From Pseudobdellovibrionaceae bacterium (GTDB lineage: Bacteria > Bdellovibrionota > Bdellovibrionia > Bdellovibrionales > Bdellovibrionaceae): DNA of 64,000 bases. Positions 7,988 to 16,280 of this stretch are shown here, piece by piece. A model generated the notes under the pieces. The model saw only the letters and a list, made by a program, of their open reading frames with translations, did no database searches and was not told the DNA's origin. Positions within the stretch are counted from its first letter, which is position 1; every line of letters begins with the position of its first letter. Made by a program: the position numbers and the translations under genes. Location of the stretch: positions 154,347 to 218,346 of the forward strand of contig JAHBUW010000006.1 in the NCBI GenBank assembly GCA_019637875.1. The letters run 5' to 3'.

Positions 7988-9339
7988 ATCAGCTCTTCGT
8001 CACGCAAAAAGGCCAGGACGGCCGCGAAAAAATCTACCGTTTCGATCACGACCGCGAGCAGGTGGTCCTGGGCCACTCGCGTAAGGCCGATATCCGTCTG
8101 CCCAAAGCGATGTCGGAACACATCGAAGGCTGCATCCTTTTCGAAGATGGCGCGTGGACTTACCACTCGTTCAGTCTGAACGAAAAGGCGCCGATCCTGG
8201 TGCCGTTACGCGGGACCGGAAAATTCCGCATCGGTGAGTTCGTGTTCTCGACCGAAATCGTCGAGCAAAAGTCGATCTTCGACGACGCGCCGACCGAAGG
8301 CGAGCTGGGCGAGCAGATCGTCCTGTTCCATAACCGCGGTCACCTGTTCCACTCCGCTCGCGTTCAACCCGGCGAAACTTTGAACCTGGAACTCGCGGGC
8401 GAAAATATGTCCGTGAAGACCCAACCGTCACGCACGTGGATTTATGAAACCCAAGGCTCCTTCGAAATCCGCCAGAAAACCCTGGCCCGTCAGGGGGTCG
8501 CCGCCTACCTGAAGAGCTTGAAAGAGAGCTTCGAGACCTCGCGTCACGACAAAATCGTGATGGCCTCGATCCTGGCGGTCTTCATGATCGGCGCGCTTTC
8601 GACGTCGTTCGTTAAAAAGACCTCGGTCGAAGTGGCGGCGGATGAAATTCCGAAATCCTCGCAGCCCTTGGTCATGAAGCTCGTGCCTCCGACCGAGCGC
8701 CGCGCCCCCGAAGCCCCCGGCAAAAAGAACGAAAACCAAAACAACCGCGTGGCCCGCATCCAAGATCTTTCGCAATCCATCGCCGCCCGCGCCGGAAAAT
8801 TCCTGAAGCGAGCGTCGCGGATGCCCGCCTCGATCGGCCCGAACGGCACGTTGAACGCCCCCGCGATGGGCGTCGCGAATCTCGATGGACCGTCGACGGA
8901 CTGGAATACTGCGGCCGGCACCAAAGTTTCGGGGCAAGTCGGCGGCTCGCTGGCGGGCGGGACCGGCGGCAACGCCCGTCTGGCCGGTAACGGCATCGGA
9001 ACGTCCGGCGTGAATCTGCTGGATCAAGAATCCGAAGTCACCGGAGGACTCGACCGTGAAGTGATCGCGGATTTCATCCGCCGCAACATCGGTCACATCC
9101 TGTACTGCTACGAACGCTCTTTGTCCGCGAACCCGAATCTGTTCGGGAAGGTGTCCGTCCGCTTCGTGATCGGGGCTTCGGGGAAAGTCGAAACGCAGAA
9201 GATCGGCGAATCGACCCTGAAAGACCAACGCGTCGAGGGCTGCATCCTGGACAAGGTCGCCCAGTGGAAGTTCCCGACGCCGAAAGGCGGGGTCCAAGTT
9301 TCGGTCAACTACCCGTTCCTGTTTAAGACGACGAATTAA
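7984..9339 (+). CDS. FHA-like / single TM / AgmX-PglI C-terminal protein (GltG-like)
   Basis: 451 residues, start overlapping the previous stop (ATGA). The cytoplasmic N-terminus (about 10-95) resembles a forkhead-associated domain (VVLGHSRKADIRLP), but the usual GR is GH and the SxxH motif reads SEH, so phosphothreonine binding is doubtful. One membrane helix at 191-209. A periplasmic linker rich in Gly, Ala, Pro and Asn leads to a TonB-like AgmX/PglI C-terminal domain (about 355-451) with CYERSL, VSVRFVIGASGKV, GCILDKVAQWKFP. Myxococcus GltG has the same plan. It probably couples the ExbB/ExbD-like motor to the outer membrane. Confidence 0.82.
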   Translation: MNQLFVTQKGQDGREKIYRFDHDREQVVLGHSRKADIRLPKAMSEHIEGCILFEDGAWTYHSFSLNEKAPILVPLRGTGKFRIGEFVFSTEIVEQKSIFDDAPTEGELGEQIVLFHNRGHLFHSARVQPGETLNLELAGENMSVKTQPSRTWIYETQGSFEIRQKTLARQGVAAYLKSLKESFETSRHDKIVMASILAVFMIGALSTSFVKKTSVEVAADEIPKSSQPLVMKLVPPTERRAPEAPGKKNENQNNRVARIQDLSQSIAARAGKFLKRASRMPASIGPNGTLNAPAMGVANLDGPSTDWNTAAGTKVSGQVGGSLAGGTGGNARLAGNGIGTSGVNLLDQESEVTGGLDREVIADFIRRNIGHILYCYERSLSANPNLFGKVSVRFVIGASGKVETQKIGESTLKDQRVEGCILDKVAQWKFPTPKGGVQVSVNYPFLFKTTN

Positions 9340-9392
9340 AAGAAAAGAATAAAAGGTCAGACACACACTTGAAAGAACATCGGAGGTTCTTC

Positions 9393-10148
9393 ATGCAGAC
9401 GACAAAAACAATCCCCCACGCAATCAAAATTGGACTCTTGGCTTTGATGTGCGGAATTTCCACCCCGGCCTTCGCGCAAAATGCGGACTCGGACAAGGTG
9501 GACTTGAAAAAACTCGAAGAGAAATACTGGGCGGCGAAGGACAGCGACTATTCGGTGGTCCAAAACCGCACGTACACGAAAGCGAACCGCCCCTACATCT
9601 CACTTTCGTACGGCCCCCTCCTCAACGACAGCTACTCTACGGGCCGGATGACGAACGCGGCCATTGGGTACTTCTTTAATGAGCGCTGGGGTGTCGAGTT
9701 CGCATACGAAAAAGGCGACTTAAAAGATAACGACGGCGTGACGAAATATCGCGACCAGTACGGCGTGCAAGTCGACTATAATAAATTCGTGAGCAACAAA
9801 TCTTTAAACGTCATCTTCGTTCCCCTCTACGCGAAAATGAGTTTCCTGGACACGTCGATCCTGTACTTCGACATGCAGTTCGCGGCGGGCATCGGACAAA
9901 CGGAATATGAAGTCCAACGCAATATCGGCCCGGAAACGAAATCGGCGACCTCGTTCAACTTCGATATCACCCAGCAGTTGTTCTTCCACGAACACATCGC
10001 CCTGCGCTTGGACATCAAGAACAAGTGGTCCAGCCAGGATCGTCAGCGCTACCAGCTGAGCGGCAGCCAAACGGAGGCTGATCGCGGACTGCCCAACCTG
10101 AGCGCGCAGGATACGAGCATCCTGCTGGGCGTGACTTTCTTTTACTAA
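9393..10148 (+). CDS. outer-membrane beta-barrel protein (GltA/GltB/GltH type)
   Basis: 251 residues. The ATG at 9393 follows GGAGGTTCTTC; an upstream in-frame TTG at 9369 is less likely. Signal peptide ending PAFAQ (about residue 30). Then alternating amphipathic strands rich in Tyr and Phe, such as RPYISLSYGPLLNDSYS, GYFFNERWGVEFAYEKG and LYFDMQFAAGIGQ, ending in GVTFFY with the C-terminal aromatic typical of barrel proteins. Fits the small outer-membrane barrel family found mainly in myxobacteria and Bdellovibrio, to which GltA/GltB belong. It would anchor the envelope machine in the outer membrane. Confidence 0.8.
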   Translation: MQTTKTIPHAIKIGLLALMCGISTPAFAQNADSDKVDLKKLEEKYWAAKDSDYSVVQNRTYTKANRPYISLSYGPLLNDSYSTGRMTNAAIGYFFNERWGVEFAYEKGDLKDNDGVTKYRDQYGVQVDYNKFVSNKSLNVIFVPLYAKMSFLDTSILYFDMQFAAGIGQTEYEVQRNIGPETKSATSFNFDITQQLFFHEHIALRLDIKNKWSSQDRQRYQLSGSQTEADRGLPNLSAQDTSILLGVTFFY

Positions 10149-10193
10149 TTAAGAACCGGATATCAGAACTAAAGGCAGAAAAGGACTTTCGCC

Positions 10194-12227
10194 ATGAAAA
10201 GACAAAACCAGGTTCGCTACGCTCCCCTTATGCTCGCCGCCCTCGTCGGTAGCGCGAGCTTCGCGCAAGCCGCCGGCCCCACGAAAACCTCCGCTCCCGC
10301 GAAACGGATTGCGCGCGCGCCGCAGAACGCGGGCGGCAAGCCTGTCGTGATCCCGCGGCATCAACTGCCCAACGAAAAGAACTTCGAATTTCAGCATCGC
10401 CCGTCGGTGATTCCCGACGTGCCGGCGCGCTTTCAAGCGCCCGCGGCCCGTGGCGCACGTCCCGAGACTTCGCTGAAGGGTTTGGACATGAAACCCGAAG
10501 CGCCCGTCGCCCAACCCAAAGGCGCGGCGGCGTTTCAACTTCCGAAAGGGGCCATGCCCGCATTGGGGGCCGAAGCCGTCCTGCAGCTCAAAGAGACGAA
10601 CGATCAACTGAAAACCGTCGAGAGCTACACCGCCGACGAGCTTCGTTTGTTCGAAGCTTACGTCCTTCTGGAAGATCAGAAAAAACCGCTCCCCGCTTTG
10701 GGAAACTTCGCGACCTTGATGACGAAAAAGTCGGCGCTACAAGACTCGGCCCGCTGGGGTTACGCGCACGCGGCCCTCGCGCTCGGACTACGCGTCCAAT
10801 ATGAAGTGACGCTGCTGGAGTTCTTGAGTCGCGGAACCCCCGCATGGTCCACGCGTGCGACCGAAAGCCTGGTGCGCAACTCGGATATGGATAAATCGGT
10901 GTGGGTGCAACATTTAAGCGAAACGCAATTTGGGTCGCTCAAAGTCGAGGCCCCTTCGGACGCCTACCTGATGTTACGGGTCCACCGCCAAATCGCGCAG
11001 AAACAGGTCAAAGACGCGCTCGAAACTTTGAAACAGATCGCGCCGAACTCAAAGATCTTCGGTCTGCGCGCGTATTTCGAGGCGCTGTTGGAATACCGTC
11101 AAGGCAGCCTCGCCCCCGCGAAGACCTCGCTCGCGACGGCGCTGAAACAGCACCCCGAAGCCTTCCGCGAAAACGAGATCAAAGCCAAAGCCAATATGCT
11201 TATGGGACGTTTGAGCTTCCAGAGCCGCGACTTCAACAACGCGTTCGAAGCCTACCGGAACGTCCCGAAGAACAACCCCGTCTGGCCCGAAGCCATGATG
11301 GAGCAAGCCCTCAGCCAAATCCTTTATGAAGACTTCGAAGGCGCGGCGGGGAATATGTTCTCGCTGCATACGGACTTCTTCAAGAAGTCGTATTCGCCGG
11401 ACAGTTACCTGATCCGTACGGTCGGCTACCTGAACCTGTGCCAGTACGCCGATGCCCTGCAGGTCGTGCAGGATCTGCAACGCAAATACAAACCGATTCT
11501 GGAAGGTCTTGAGCGATACGGAAAAGTCAAAGGCACGTCGGACTACGATACGATCCGCGAGTTCGCGAAAAACCCGGGTGTCAGCGACGTCAAGGGTGTC
11601 GCCCGCCCGTTCCTGTTCGCCTGGACGCAAGATCCGGACTTCCAACGCCACCAGGTGCGCATCAACCAATTCGAAGACGAACTCGAGGCGTTCCGTGGCC
11701 TGTCGTTAACCGTGGTCAAGCAAGAGCGCGAACTCTCGAAAAAGATCGCCGAGGCTTCCGACGCCGTTTCTGCGGCCGTCGCCGCGAAAGCGGACGCCGA
11801 AAAAATGGCGAAGCTGAAAAACCAATTGGAATCCGCGAAAGTGGAATCGAAAATGTTGCAGCTCGCGCGTAAGTCGCTCGCCCAGATCCGTCCCGAAATC
11901 ACCGCGAAGCTGGAAGGATTGAAGGACGAACGTAAGGCCCTGGCCCTCGAGGCGCTTTCGCAGCGTCGCACGTCCCTGCACGGCGCGCTGAAAGGCGTGA
12001 TCGATCAGTCGGAAGTTCTTTTGTACGAAATCTACAACGGCGCCGGCGATCACCTGCGCTTCCAAGCGGCGGGCGGCGAAATCGAAGCCCGTCGAACAGC
12101 AAGCCTCAATCCCAAGAAGGACGAGGCCGTGAATTGGAAGTTCAAAGGTGAAATTTGGGAGGACGAGCTCGGACATTTCCGTTCATCGCTCTCGAACGTC
12201 TGCGCCAAAGAAACCGCTAGCAACTAA
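10194..12227 (+). CDS. exported TPR protein with C-terminal coiled coil (GltC-like)
   Basis: 677 residues. Signal peptide at 1-26 (ASFAQA), then a low-complexity Ala/Pro/Lys-rich stretch to about 130, helical TPR-like repeats at about 140-470, and a charged coiled coil (about 480-600: VVKQERELSKKIAEASDAV onward). Follows the barrel gene, as GltC follows GltA/GltB in Myxococcus. GltC is a TPR protein of similar length (about 670 residues) associated with the outer membrane. No catalytic motif is seen. Identity rests on size, repeats and order. Confidence 0.7.
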   Translation: MKRQNQVRYAPLMLAALVGSASFAQAAGPTKTSAPAKRIARAPQNAGGKPVVIPRHQLPNEKNFEFQHRPSVIPDVPARFQAPAARGARPETSLKGLDMKPEAPVAQPKGAAAFQLPKGAMPALGAEAVLQLKETNDQLKTVESYTADELRLFEAYVLLEDQKKPLPALGNFATLMTKKSALQDSARWGYAHAALALGLRVQYEVTLLEFLSRGTPAWSTRATESLVRNSDMDKSVWVQHLSETQFGSLKVEAPSDAYLMLRVHRQIAQKQVKDALETLKQIAPNSKIFGLRAYFEALLEYRQGSLAPAKTSLATALKQHPEAFRENEIKAKANMLMGRLSFQSRDFNNAFEAYRNVPKNNPVWPEAMMEQALSQILYEDFEGAAGNMFSLHTDFFKKSYSPDSYLIRTVGYLNLCQYADALQVVQDLQRKYKPILEGLERYGKVKGTSDYDTIREFAKNPGVSDVKGVARPFLFAWTQDPDFQRHQVRINQFEDELEAFRGLSLTVVKQERELSKKIAEASDAVSAAVAAKADAEKMAKLKNQLESAKVESKMLQLARKSLAQIRPEITAKLEGLKDERKALALEALSQRRTSLHGALKGVIDQSEVLLYEIYNGAGDHLRFQAAGGEIEARRTASLNPKKDEAVNWKFKGEIWEDELGHFRSSLSNVCAKETASN

Positions 12228-12249
12228 GATCTAAGGAAGGATCAAACAC

Positions 12250-12906
12250 ATGAACTCGCATCAATTACTTCAACGTCTTGCCCTGTTCGCCGCCGTCAAC
12301 GCTTTTGCCGCCTCACTCGCGTGGGCGCAAAGCTCCAGCCCCGAAGTCTTCAGCCGCGTCGAGAAGAACATCGAAAACGCGAAGGCCAACCGCGAAGACA
12401 ACGCGCGTAACCTCGGGGTCGTGACCGAAAATCTCGGCCAAGTGGGACGCGCGCGCGGCAGCGTGCAGGCCGACATGACCAAACTTAAAGGCGAAATCGC
12501 CGTGAACCAGAAAACCACGGGCGAAATCGAAAAGTCCCTGGATCAATTCAAGAAGAGCGAAGAGGCCGAAAAGAAAGCCATCGCCGCCGAGGAACGGAAA
12601 ATCCAAGAGCTCGAAAAAGCCGCCCAGCTGCTGCGCGACTCGATCGACAAACGCCGCACGAACCTGACCCAAATCACGAGCGAACGTGAAAAGGTCGGCG
12701 CGGCCCACGCCGAGTGGAAATCGCGGGGCGACCAGCTCATGAAACTCCAAGCCGAAGCCAAAGTCCGCGACGACCGCTTGGCCGGCGAAGAAAAAGAGTG
12801 GCGCGGCAAGAAATCGCGCTACGAAAAAGACTCGGCGAAGTGGGATAAGGCTTTGACCGAACAAGAAACCGTGAAGAAAAACTTAGCTTCCCTCAAGGGC
12901 GGTTAA
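12250..12906 (+). CDS. exported coiled-coil protein, last gene of the Agl/Glt-like operon
   Basis: 218 residues, ATG after TAAGGAAGGATC. Signal peptide at about 1-26 (SLAWAQ) followed by an almost continuous, heavily charged coiled coil (KANREDNARNLGVVTENLGQ, then Glu/Lys heptads to the end). No membrane segment or enzyme motif. The coiled-coil partner of the preceding protein is a natural candidate. A GC-rich hairpin follows it. Function unknown. Confidence 0.65.
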   Translation: MNSHQLLQRLALFAAVNAFAASLAWAQSSSPEVFSRVEKNIENAKANREDNARNLGVVTENLGQVGRARGSVQADMTKLKGEIAVNQKTTGEIEKSLDQFKKSEEAEKKAIAAEERKIQELEKAAQLLRDSIDKRRTNLTQITSEREKVGAAHAEWKSRGDQLMKLQAEAKVRDDRLAGEEKEWRGKKSRYEKDSAKWDKALTEQETVKKNLASLKGG

Positions 12907-12918
12907 GCGTCGAGGCGG

Positions 12919-12949
12919 GCGCGGGTGAACGGACCCGCGCTTAGCTTTT
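12919..12949 (+). terminator. probable terminator of the Agl/Glt-like operon
   Basis: Inverted repeat GCGCGGGT / ACCCGCGC (12919-12926 and 12933-12940) with a six-base loop, followed by the interrupted T-rich TTAGCTTTT. The gene beyond is convergent (murJ). Confidence 0.5.
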
Positions 12950-12999
12950 CGGCGGTGGCTCTTCGGACTCCGTCGCTCGCTTCGCCAAGGCTTGGGCCA

Positions 13000-14634
13000 T
13001 CATGCCTCCCCCTTGAACCAACGCGGATAACGGCGGCGGAGCTTACGCACGAAGATCTCGGACGTATTTTTGAATTCCGAAACCGACATGTAGTAGCTCA
13101 AAACCGCGAAAATGATCACGCCCACGGCGATCGTGAACGCCAAGACCAGCATCTTCATGATGAACGTATCCCCGACCAGATAACGCGAAAACGAATAGCT
13201 CTGGAGCCACACGAAGAGCCCCGCCAGCGGCACGCTCCATTTCAGCATCGACCACAGAAGCGATGTCCACGGGAAGCTGCCGATCAAGATACGGAACGCG
13301 ATCAAAAGCAAAATCCAATTCAGCGTCACGCTGATGAGCGTGGACAGGTTCAGGCCCGTCAGCCCCCACGTTTCCATCAGCATCGGGGCGATGTAGATGT
13401 GCAGAAGGAGACAAACCACCGAAACGCCCGCCGGAAGCCAGGTGTTTTTGATGGCGTAAAAGGCCGGAACGAAAACCCGCACCGAACTCGTGAAGATCAT
13501 GATGACCGAGTAGACGCGAATCACGCTCGCGACGATTTCGGTTTCAAAGCTGCGAAACTCGCCGCGCTCAAACAAAAGCTCCACGATGGGCCGGGCCAGG
13601 CAAAATAGCCCCACCGCCGCGGGCAAGCAGATGAAGAGGTTCAGACGGAAGTATTCATCCGCCGTTTCGATCATCATGGTTTTGCGCTCTTCGCTCCAAA
13701 GCCGACTGAGCGTCGGCAGGAGCGCGGTGCCGATCGAGACCGAAACGAGGCTCAGCGGTAGCTCCATCAGGCGGTCCGCCAGATTCAGGTACGAGATCGG
13801 GCCCTCGCCCAGGGAACTTGCGAAGTTCATATTCACCAGAGTCGTGATCTGTAAAAGCCCCATCCCCAGAAGCCCCGGTCCCATGGCGCGCAAAACCCTG
13901 AGGACATCGCGGTTCCAGAAGTTGAATGAAAAGACCGGCAAGTACCCCAGCCGATGCAGCGACGGCAGCAAGACCGCCATCTGCAGCGCCCCGCCCACGA
14001 TCACGCCCCAGCTGAGCGCCTGCCCCGGCCACCCCAGGTAGTGGATGGGGATCAGGGTCGATGCCACCATGGCGATATTAAAGAACGTCGGCGCCAGCGC
14101 GGGCCAGCCGAACTTCCCCAGGGCATTCAAAATCGCCATGAAATAGGCGTAAGTGCAGACCAAAAAGACGTAGCCAAACATGATCTGACTCATCCGCAGC
14201 ACCATCTCGCGGCGTTCGGGTTGGGAAAGAAAGGCCTCATCCAGAAGATAAGGCAGGATCGTCTCGGCGCCGAAAATCCCGGCGGCGGTCAGAGCCGAAA
14301 TCACGATCAAAAACAGGGTATAGAAGCTGTTCACCAGGTTGCGCGCCCGGGCGCTGGATTCCATTTGGGCTTCGACGAAGACCGGGATGAAGCTGACCGA
14401 AAGGGAGCCCTCCCCCAGCAAACGGCGGAAAATATTGGGAAGTCGGAAGGCCGCGTACCACGAATCGGTGATCGCCCGGCTGAAAAGAGCGGCAAAAAGG
14501 ACTTCCCGCACCAAACCCAGCACACGGCTGGTCAGGGTCCCCATCGCCATGAAAAGGGCTTGGACCACCACGGAGCGCGAAGCATCGTCTTGATTTGGCT
14601 TGGTTTTTTGCTGTTGATTCAAAGCATCGGCCAT
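13000..14634 (-). CDS. murJ: lipid II flippase MurJ
   Basis: 544 residues, within the usual MurJ range (about 510-550). A polytopic inner-membrane protein with about 14 helices of the MviN/MOP superfamily, which moves lipid II to the periplasmic face for peptidoglycan synthesis. Characteristic N-terminal motif: SRVLGLVREVLFAALF, then FRLPNIFRRLLGEGSLSVSF. The ATG is at 14634, with GAGGAG about 12 bases upstream. Transcribed divergently from rpsT with a 64-bp gap, so promoters are close together. The N-terminal 20 residues are hydrophilic and Gln/Lys-rich. Confidence 0.95.
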   Translation of the reverse strand: MADALNQQQKTKPNQDDASRSVVVQALFMAMGTLTSRVLGLVREVLFAALFSRAITDSWYAAFRLPNIFRRLLGEGSLSVSFIPVFVEAQMESSARARNLVNSFYTLFLIVISALTAAGIFGAETILPYLLDEAFLSQPERREMVLRMSQIMFGYVFLVCTYAYFMAILNALGKFGWPALAPTFFNIAMVASTLIPIHYLGWPGQALSWGVIVGGALQMAVLLPSLHRLGYLPVFSFNFWNRDVLRVLRAMGPGLLGMGLLQITTLVNMNFASSLGEGPISYLNLADRLMELPLSLVSVSIGTALLPTLSRLWSEERKTMMIETADEYFRLNLFICLPAAVGLFCLARPIVELLFERGEFRSFETEIVASVIRVYSVIMIFTSSVRVFVPAFYAIKNTWLPAGVSVVCLLLHIYIAPMLMETWGLTGLNLSTLISVTLNWILLLIAFRILIGSFPWTSLLWSMLKWSVPLAGLFVWLQSYSFSRYLVGDTFIMKMLVLAFTIAVGVIIFAVLSYYMSVSEFKNTSEIFVRKLRRRYPRWFKGEA

Positions 14635-14698
14635 GCTACGAAACCACTCCTCGAAGCTGTCTATTCAAGCATTCAAAGTGTCCTTTAGGAGGTCTCAC

Positions 14699-14974
14699 TT
14701 GGCAAATCATAAGTCCTCAGAGAAACGCGCTCGTCAAACGATCAAACGTGCCGCTCGCAATTCGCAAGCTCGCAAAGGTGTGAAGACCGTCGAAAAGACC
14801 CTGACCACCGCCATCGCCGCAAAGTCGAAAGACGTTGAGCAAGCCCTCCGCGATTTCACCGCGAAGATCATGGCTTCGGTCAACAAAGGCGTGATCAAGA
14901 AAGAAACCGCTTCGCGCAAAATCAGCCGTATTTCGAAGCGCATTTCGAAAATGGCCGCAGAAGCGACCAAGTAA
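14699..14974 (+). CDS. rpsT: 30S ribosomal protein S20, TTG start
   Basis: 91 residues with the exact S20 opening (M)ANHKSSEKRARQTIKRAA and the basic helical bundle ending SRISKRISKMAAEA. The TTG at 14699 is preceded by AGGAGG with normal spacing, and starting there gives the conserved MANHKS N-terminus. The upstream in-frame ATG would add 22 unrelated residues. E. coli rpsT also starts with UUG, where the weak start is part of autogenous control, so a similar feedback is possible. A terminator follows. Confidence 0.95.
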   Translation: MANHKSSEKRARQTIKRAARNSQARKGVKTVEKTLTTAIAAKSKDVEQALRDFTAKIMASVNKGVIKKETASRKISRISKRISKMAAEATK

Positions 14975-15013
14975 GAAGACTCTTTCGTTCCGTTTTTGAA
15001 TGGACAGTCGAAG

Positions 15014-15044
15014 AACCGCCGGCGTTGCTGGCGGTTTTCTTTTG
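15014..15044 (+). terminator. rho-independent terminator of rpsT
   Basis: Stem AACCGCC / GGCGGTT (15014-15020 and 15030-15036) with an inner GC pair in the loop, followed by TTTTCTTTT. Confidence 0.85.
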
Positions 15045-15078
15045 AGCACGGCCTCAGCCGCCAGAGTCTGGGCGCGGC

Positions 15079-15879
15079 CTAGGCCGCGCCGGCCTTCAGC
15101 ATCTCGAGATTGCGCCAGGCTTCTTCGATGTGGTCGGGGCTTTCGATGTACTCGGCGATGGCGAGTTGGCGTTGGAACCACTCCATCGCTTTTTCGCGGT
15201 CCCCCCGCTCGACGCACAGGGCGCCCAATTGAAATAAAAATTCGAAGGCCTGCTCAGGGAGCTGCGCGCAGATCTCGTAGCCCCGCTCCAGATAAGCCAG
15301 TGCCGAGGCGAAGTCCCCCGTGTCGAAAGTGTTCGCCGCCAGGTTGGTGAGCACCGACGCCAAAGTGGGATCCATCGGCCCGAAGAAGGCCTCGGCCCGC
15401 AACAGAAGCCCGCGGTTGACCTCGAGCGCCTCTTCGCTGCGACCCGCATGATGCAAGCAGTAGCCGATCTTTTCGAGCGTCCCCAGTTTCGCGTCGGACT
15501 CTTCCGGCGATTGCAAATTCAAGGCATTGAGCGTGCGCTCATAGTACGGGATCGCGTCTTCGAAATGGTCCAGCCGCAAACAACACTCGCCCATGCGGTA
15601 AGGGAACATCAAAGTCGCATTGGGCGACAGATGCCGGATCTCGGGAAAAGCCGTCAGGGCCCGGTAGCCGTAATCGAAAGCCTCTTCGAAACGGTCGATC
15701 TTATAGTTCACCAAATGGATCAAATGCAAACAGCGCTGATGATCGCGCGCTTCCGCCCCGTCGGCGTGAAGAGATTCGAGTACCGTCGCGAGTTCGACCA
15801 GCGTTTCTTGGGCACTGAATCGCGCGCCGGCGTCGAGGATCAGGGCCTCTAGTCCTTCGAGCTTCGCCATCGTGGTCAT
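15079..15879 (-). CDS. TPR-repeat protein, cytoplasmic
   Basis: 266 residues with no signal peptide or membrane segment. Several TPR units are visible: CLHLIHLVNYKIDRFEEAFD, HFEDAIPYYERTLNALN, DFASALAYLERGYEICAQ and GDREKAMEWFQRQLAIAEY. It is a protein-interaction scaffold with no enzymatic motif. The start at 15879 lies five bases beyond the PilZ gene stop; an ATG nine bases on (15870) is an alternative. It is the last gene of the lptE-holA-PilZ-TPR run on this strand, so it may be co-expressed with the PilZ protein. Confidence 0.7.
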   Translation of the reverse strand: MTTMAKLEGLEALILDAGARFSAQETLVELATVLESLHADGAEARDHQRCLHLIHLVNYKIDRFEEAFDYGYRALTAFPEIRHLSPNATLMFPYRMGECCLRLDHFEDAIPYYERTLNALNLQSPEESDAKLGTLEKIGYCLHHAGRSEEALEVNRGLLLRAEAFFGPMDPTLASVLTNLAANTFDTGDFASALAYLERGYEICAQLPEQAFEFLFQLGALCVERGDREKAMEWFQRQLAIAEYIESPDHIEEAWRNLEMLKAGAA

Positions 15880-15884
15880 GACGA

Positions 15885-16241
15885 TTAAACTTCGCTTTCG
15901 GCGCGGTTGGTGACGAAGTTGCGGATCTCGCGTTTGCGCTCGAAAACCAGATTCTCGAAAGCGCAGCCGTAGACGACCTCGCCGGGATGCGTGTCGGCCA
16001 GCACTTCGGTATTCCGAATTTCGGCGCGGACGCTGATGAACTCCCCTTCAGGAACCTGGAAATTCAAGACGACCAGTGCGCCCATCCGGATGACCTTTTC
16101 CGAGCGGAAGGAAAGCCCGCCCTCACCGATTTCAAAACCGGTGGTCATGAAGTACTTGCCGCCCGATAAAACGCCGATGGAGCGTTTGAAGCGACGACGG
16201 GGGAACTTGCGGCGGTAGATGTGCGCGTTCGTGTTTTCCAT
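15885..16241 (-). CDS. PilZ-domain protein with degenerate second motif
   Basis: 118 residues, essentially one PilZ domain. The arginine motif is present (RRRFKR, residues 15-20). The second c-di-GMP motif, normally D/N-x-S-x-x-G, reads EIGEGG at 37-42, so the Asp and Ser are replaced. Beta-barrel strands follow (ALVVLNFQVP, ISVRAEIRN, YGCAFENL). The domain is confident by architecture; nucleotide binding is uncertain because of the changed residues. Lies between holA and the TPR gene on the same strand. Confidence 0.8.
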   Translation of the reverse strand: MENTNAHIYRRKFPRRRFKRSIGVLSGGKYFMTTGFEIGEGGLSFRSEKVIRMGALVVLNFQVPEGEFISVRAEIRNTEVLADTHPGEVVYGCAFENLVFERKREIRNFVTNRAESEV

Positions 16242-16280
16242 GTCTTACGGATCGGAAATTCCCGAACGAAAGATGAGGAC

